A DNA stretch of 64,000 nucleotides, taken from contig CBDHCD010000002.1 in assembly GCA_965260995.1 (NCBI GenBank), positions 868,001-932,000 of the forward strand. Direction: 5' to 3'. Position 1 is the first letter of the stretch. Every line of letters starts with the position of its first letter. The translations under genes were made by a program, and so were the position numbers. Of this stretch, positions 61,720 to 64,000 are shown piece by piece. The notes beneath the pieces were generated by a model. The model saw only the letters and a program-made list of their open reading frames with translations, made no database searches and was not told the origin of the DNA. The DNA comes from JBBROS01 sp965260995. GTDB taxonomy: Bacteria > Pseudomonadota > Alphaproteobacteria > Acetobacterales > Acetobacteraceae.

Positions 61720-62450
61720 CCGGGCTCGAAGTCCTGCTCGCGGCGCGGCGCGACCCGGCGAACCGGCCGGCGCACCTGCCGGACCCGCCGGCGGACGTGG
61801 CGGCGGCCTACGCCTTGCAGCACGCGGTGATGGCCAACCTGGGGTCGGTCGGCGGCTGGAAGGTGGGGTCGCCGCGCCCGGACGGGCCGTTCACCTGCGC
61901 GCCGCTGCCGGCCTGCTTCGTCGTGCCCGGGCCGGCGGACGTGCCAGAGGACGAATGCCCGGACCGGGGGGTGGAGGCGGAGATCGCCGTGCGGATCGGC
62001 CGGGACCTGCCGCCGCGGGGCACGCCGTACGCGGCGGAGGAGGTGTTGGCGGCGGTGGCGTCGGCCCACCCGGCGATCGAGCTGCTGCAAAGCCGGTTCC
62101 GCGACGCCGAGGCGGCCGGGCCGTTGTCGATGCTGGCCGACAGCCTGAGCCATTTCGGCCTGGTGTGGGGGGAGGCGATCCCGGACTGGCAGGCGGTCGA
62201 CTTCGACGCGGAAGGCGTGCGGGTGCTGGCGGACGGGCGGGAGATCAAGCGCGGGCGGGGCAACCCGGGGGGCGACATGCTGCGGCTGCTGGTGTGGCTG
62301 GCCAACGAGGGGGCGGCCTGGGCCGGGGGGCTAAGGGCCGGGCAGGTGGTGACGACCGGCTCGTGGACGGGCAAGGACTTCGTGGCGGCGGGGGCGGCGG
62401 TGCGGGTCGAGTTCGACCGTTGCGGCACCGTGGAGGCCCGGTTTCGATGA
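61716..62450 (+). CDS. 2-keto-4-pentenoate hydratase / fumarylacetoacetate hydrolase-fold protein
   Basis: This 244-residue protein resembles MhpD-type hydratases: AAAYALQHAVMANLGSVGGW and KVGS near residue 30, the metal ligands in GVEAEIAVRIGRDLPPRG near residue 88 (E-x-E), HPAIELLQSRFRD near 113 with the third acid, SLSHFGLVWGEAIPDW and the late GQVVTTGSWTGKDFVAAGA. It would hydrate or cleave a 2-oxo acid using Mg2+ or Mn2+. It starts and ends in 4-base overlaps with its neighbours, so the three genes act together, likely in breakdown of an amide- or acyl-linked compound. Confidence 0.87.
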   Translation: MTGLEVLLAARRDPANRPAHLPDPPADVAAAYALQHAVMANLGSVGGWKVGSPRPDGPFTCAPLPACFVVPGPADVPEDECPDRGVEAEIAVRIGRDLPPRGTPYAAEEVLAAVASAHPAIELLQSRFRDAEAAGPLSMLADSLSHFGLVWGEAIPDWQAVDFDAEGVRVLADGREIKRGRGNPGGDMLRLLVWLANEGAAWAGGLRAGQVVTTGSWTGKDFVAAGAAVRVEFDRCGTVEARFR

Positions 62451-63118
62451 CGCAGGCGCTGATCGTGGGCGCGGGTCCCGGGCTGTCGGCCAGCCTGGCG
62501 CGGCTGTTGGCGCGGGAGGGGCACCCGGTGGCGCTGGCGGCGCGGCGGACGGACAAGCTGGCGGCGCTGGCGGCGGACACGGGGGCCAGCGTCCACGCCT
62601 GCGACGCCGCCGAGCCCGCGAGCGTCGCGGCGCTGTTCGAGGCGGTGCCGTCACCGGGGATCGTCGTCTACAACCCGAGCTACCGCACCCGGGGGCCGCT
62701 GGTGGACCTCGACCCGGCGGAGGTGGCCAAGACGCTGCGGGTGACGGCGTTCGGGGCGTTCCTGGTGGCGCAGCAGGCGGCGCGGCGGATGCTGGCGGCG
62801 GGGGAGGGCTGCATCGTGCTGACGGGGGCCTCGGCCGGGGTGAAGGGGTATCCGCAGTCGGCGCCGTTCGCGATGGGAAAGTTCGCGTTGCGCGGGCTGG
62901 CGCAGAGCATGGCGCGGGAACTGCACCCGCAGGGCATCCACGTGGTGCACGTGGTGGTGGACGGGGGCATCCGGGCGGCGGGGCGGGCGGACGCGGGCGG
63001 CGCGGACAGCAGCCTCGACCCGGACGCGATCGCCCGGACGATCCTGGACGTGGTGCGCCAGCCGCGGTCGTGCTGGACGGACGAGATCGCGGTCCGGCCC
63101 TGGGTGGAGCGGTTCTGA
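62447..63118 (+). CDS. SDR-family protein with a Phe in place of the catalytic Tyr
   Basis: This 223-residue Rossmann protein has VGAGPGLSASLARLLAREG near residue 7 as cofactor loop, YNPSYRTRGPLVDLDPAE near 70 in place of N-N-A-G, IVLTGASAGVKGYPQSAPF (catalytic Ser region) and then FAMGKFALRGLAQSMARE, where YxxxK reads FxxxK. Without the Tyr, ordinary SDR chemistry is doubtful, though this variant seems to recur in a subfamily I recall with the same FAMGKFALRG run. It is the last gene of the M20-FAH operon (ATGA overlap). It could bind NAD(P) structurally or use another acid. Confidence 0.8.
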   Translation: MTQALIVGAGPGLSASLARLLAREGHPVALAARRTDKLAALAADTGASVHACDAAEPASVAALFEAVPSPGIVVYNPSYRTRGPLVDLDPAEVAKTLRVTAFGAFLVAQQAARRMLAAGEGCIVLTGASAGVKGYPQSAPFAMGKFALRGLAQSMARELHPQGIHVVHVVVDGGIRAAGRADAGGADSSLDPDAIARTILDVVRQPRSCWTDEIAVRPWVERF

Positions 63119-63460
63119 GCGCGCGCTTCGGCGGCTGAGAAGGCCAGGGCGGGGCGCCGGCGTCGGATTCGAGGCTGGCGGACGGCGGGGCCTGGCCACA
63201 ATTAAACCTTGACCCACCATCAAACTCGCGTGAGCGTGAGCCGGCGCATCGGTTTCGGAACCGCGTGCGCGACCGGCCGGCCGCGTTCTCGCAGGTGGCG
63301 GTCGTTGGGCAACCGGGGTGTCGCCGCCGGGCCGACCCGTCGCGGCCAGGTCGTTCGATCCTGACCGCTTCGCCTGGCTCCCGGCCGTCGCGGCGTGCCT
63401 CGGCTCAGGCTACTCGGCGCAAGGCCGTCCTCAGGAGTTCGGCGCAAACGGGAGGGGACC
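63119..63460. other. Intergenic region before the BCCT transporter
   Basis: About 340 bases hold no credible gene. AT-richer sequence occurs at 63199-63222 (containing TTGACC at 63209-63214), which could be part of a promoter, but no good -10 is seen at the right distance. A GGAGG ribosome site lies at 63451-63455. Confidence 0.4.
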
Positions 63461-64000
63461 ATGGCAGACATTCCGGCGGGCGTCGTGAAACCGGGCGCCG
63501 TGCCCCACGGCCTGGAGGCGGGCCAGGACAACGTCCGGGTGCTGGGGCTGGACGTGCACAACCCGGTGTTCTTCGTGTCGGCGGTGACGATCGTCGGCTT
63601 CGTCATCGTGACGCTGATCTTCCGGGAGTCGGTCGGGCTGGGGTTGGTTGGCCTGCGCACCTGGCTGACGTCCACCTTCGACTGGCTGTTCATGATCTCG
63701 GCCAACCTGTTCGTGTTGTTCTGCCTGGTGATCATCGCCTCGCCGCTCGGCCGGGTGCGGATCGGCGGCGTGGACGCGAGGCCCGACTATTCCTACACCG
63801 GCTGGTTCTCCATGCTGTTCGCGGCCGGCATGGGCATCGGGCTGATGTTCTTCGGCGTGCTGGAGCCGATGTATCATTTCAACCATCCGCCGCTCGGCAT
63901 CGCCGTGCCCGTGGCCGACGGCGCGCTCGTGCCCGGCGCGGTCGAGCGGGCGCGCGAGATGGGCATGGCCGCGACCATCTTCCACTGGGGGCTGCATCCC
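63461..64000 (+). CDS. BCCT-family (betaine/choline/carnitine) transporter, 5' part
   Basis: The gene starts at ATG 63461 after GGAGG and stays open for 180 codons to the window end. The N-terminal cytoplasmic tail is followed by three hydrophobic helices: VFFVSAVTIVGFVIVTLIF near residue 38, LFMISANLFVLFCLVIIA near residue 76 and FSMLFAAGMGIGLMFFGVLE near residue 118. The last holds the G-M-G-I-G Na+/substrate motif and leads into E-P-M-Y-H-F. BCCT carriers take up glycine betaine, choline or carnitine for osmoprotection or catabolism. The substrate-binding Trp box lies beyond the window. Confidence 0.9.
   Translation, partial: MADIPAGVVKPGAVPHGLEAGQDNVRVLGLDVHNPVFFVSAVTIVGFVIVTLIFRESVGLGLVGLRTWLTSTFDWLFMISANLFVLFCLVIIASPLGRVRIGGVDARPDYSYTGWFSMLFAAGMGIGLMFFGVLEPMYHFNHPPLGIAVPVADGALVPGAVERAREMGMAATIFHWGLHP

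Overview
The window is very GC-rich chromosomal DNA with tight ATGA or GTGA gene overlaps. Several family signatures suggest a Rhodospirillales-type alphaproteobacterium, perhaps Acetobacteraceae: the order metX-metW, the order chorismate mutase-hisC-prephenate dehydrogenase, a CycM-like membrane cytochrome c, and an OxyR/KatG pair. The taxonomic placement is inference; there is no rRNA in the window.

Region by region. (1) 1-11501: a long plus-strand catabolic block. It holds a TRAP transporter (substrate-binding end, small and large subunits), a RidA-like protein, a fused alpha/beta thiamine-dependent E1 dehydrogenase, an HpcH/HpaI aldolase, then a ribose-type ABC importer (binding protein, double ATPase, permease) and a large protein that looks like D-apionate lactonase. 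This reads as uptake and breakdown of an unusual sugar or sugar acid. (2) 11538-14868: a decayed ISL3-family element carrying a second, also decayed, IS with a 6-bp target duplication. (3) 15005-18993: tspO, a Zn-dependent amidohydrolase, an antisense unknown gene, and an AtuA-type pair. (4) 18990-24099: a minus-strand molybdenum cofactor operon headed by a GntR/FCD regulator: two MoeA-like proteins (one fused to a periplasmic-binding-like domain), FdhD and MobA. Divergent from it (24206-29964) are a serine-glyoxylate aminotransferase, a fused FAD/Fe-S glycolate or lactate dehydrogenase-like enzyme, and a Mo-dependent sulfite-oxidase-like gene broken by a 865-bp IS5-family insertion. Two matching palindromes between the divergent units look like GntR operators. 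(5) 29895-36282: MscS channel, a tRNA-like 3' end, metW-metX, and the divergent aromatic amino acid set chorismate mutase-hisC-prephenate dehydrogenase.

(6) 36303-44071: a graveyard. It contains relics of three IS families, one intact-looking transposase, a serine recombinase relic, and remnants of a CocE hydrolase-SDR-cupin gene set. One sound gene stands inside it, a membrane cytochrome c with two nearly identical haem domains. (7) 44072-52563: peroxidase-related enzyme, EamA exporter, acyl-CoA synthetase, a 645-residue unknown protein, and divergent oxyR/katG with a good OxyR-type palindrome and a strong katG terminator. (8) 52644-60460: housekeeping genes mostly on the minus strand: ileS-lspA-DUF3035 lipoprotein-ELM1-like, an SDR, a small unknown, a YbiI-like zinc finger protein and ribF. 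(9) 60598-64000: a translationally coupled M20 peptidase-FAH-type hydratase-SDR operon and the start of a BCCT transporter that runs off the window.

All assignments come from reading translations and motifs by eye; no database search was run.
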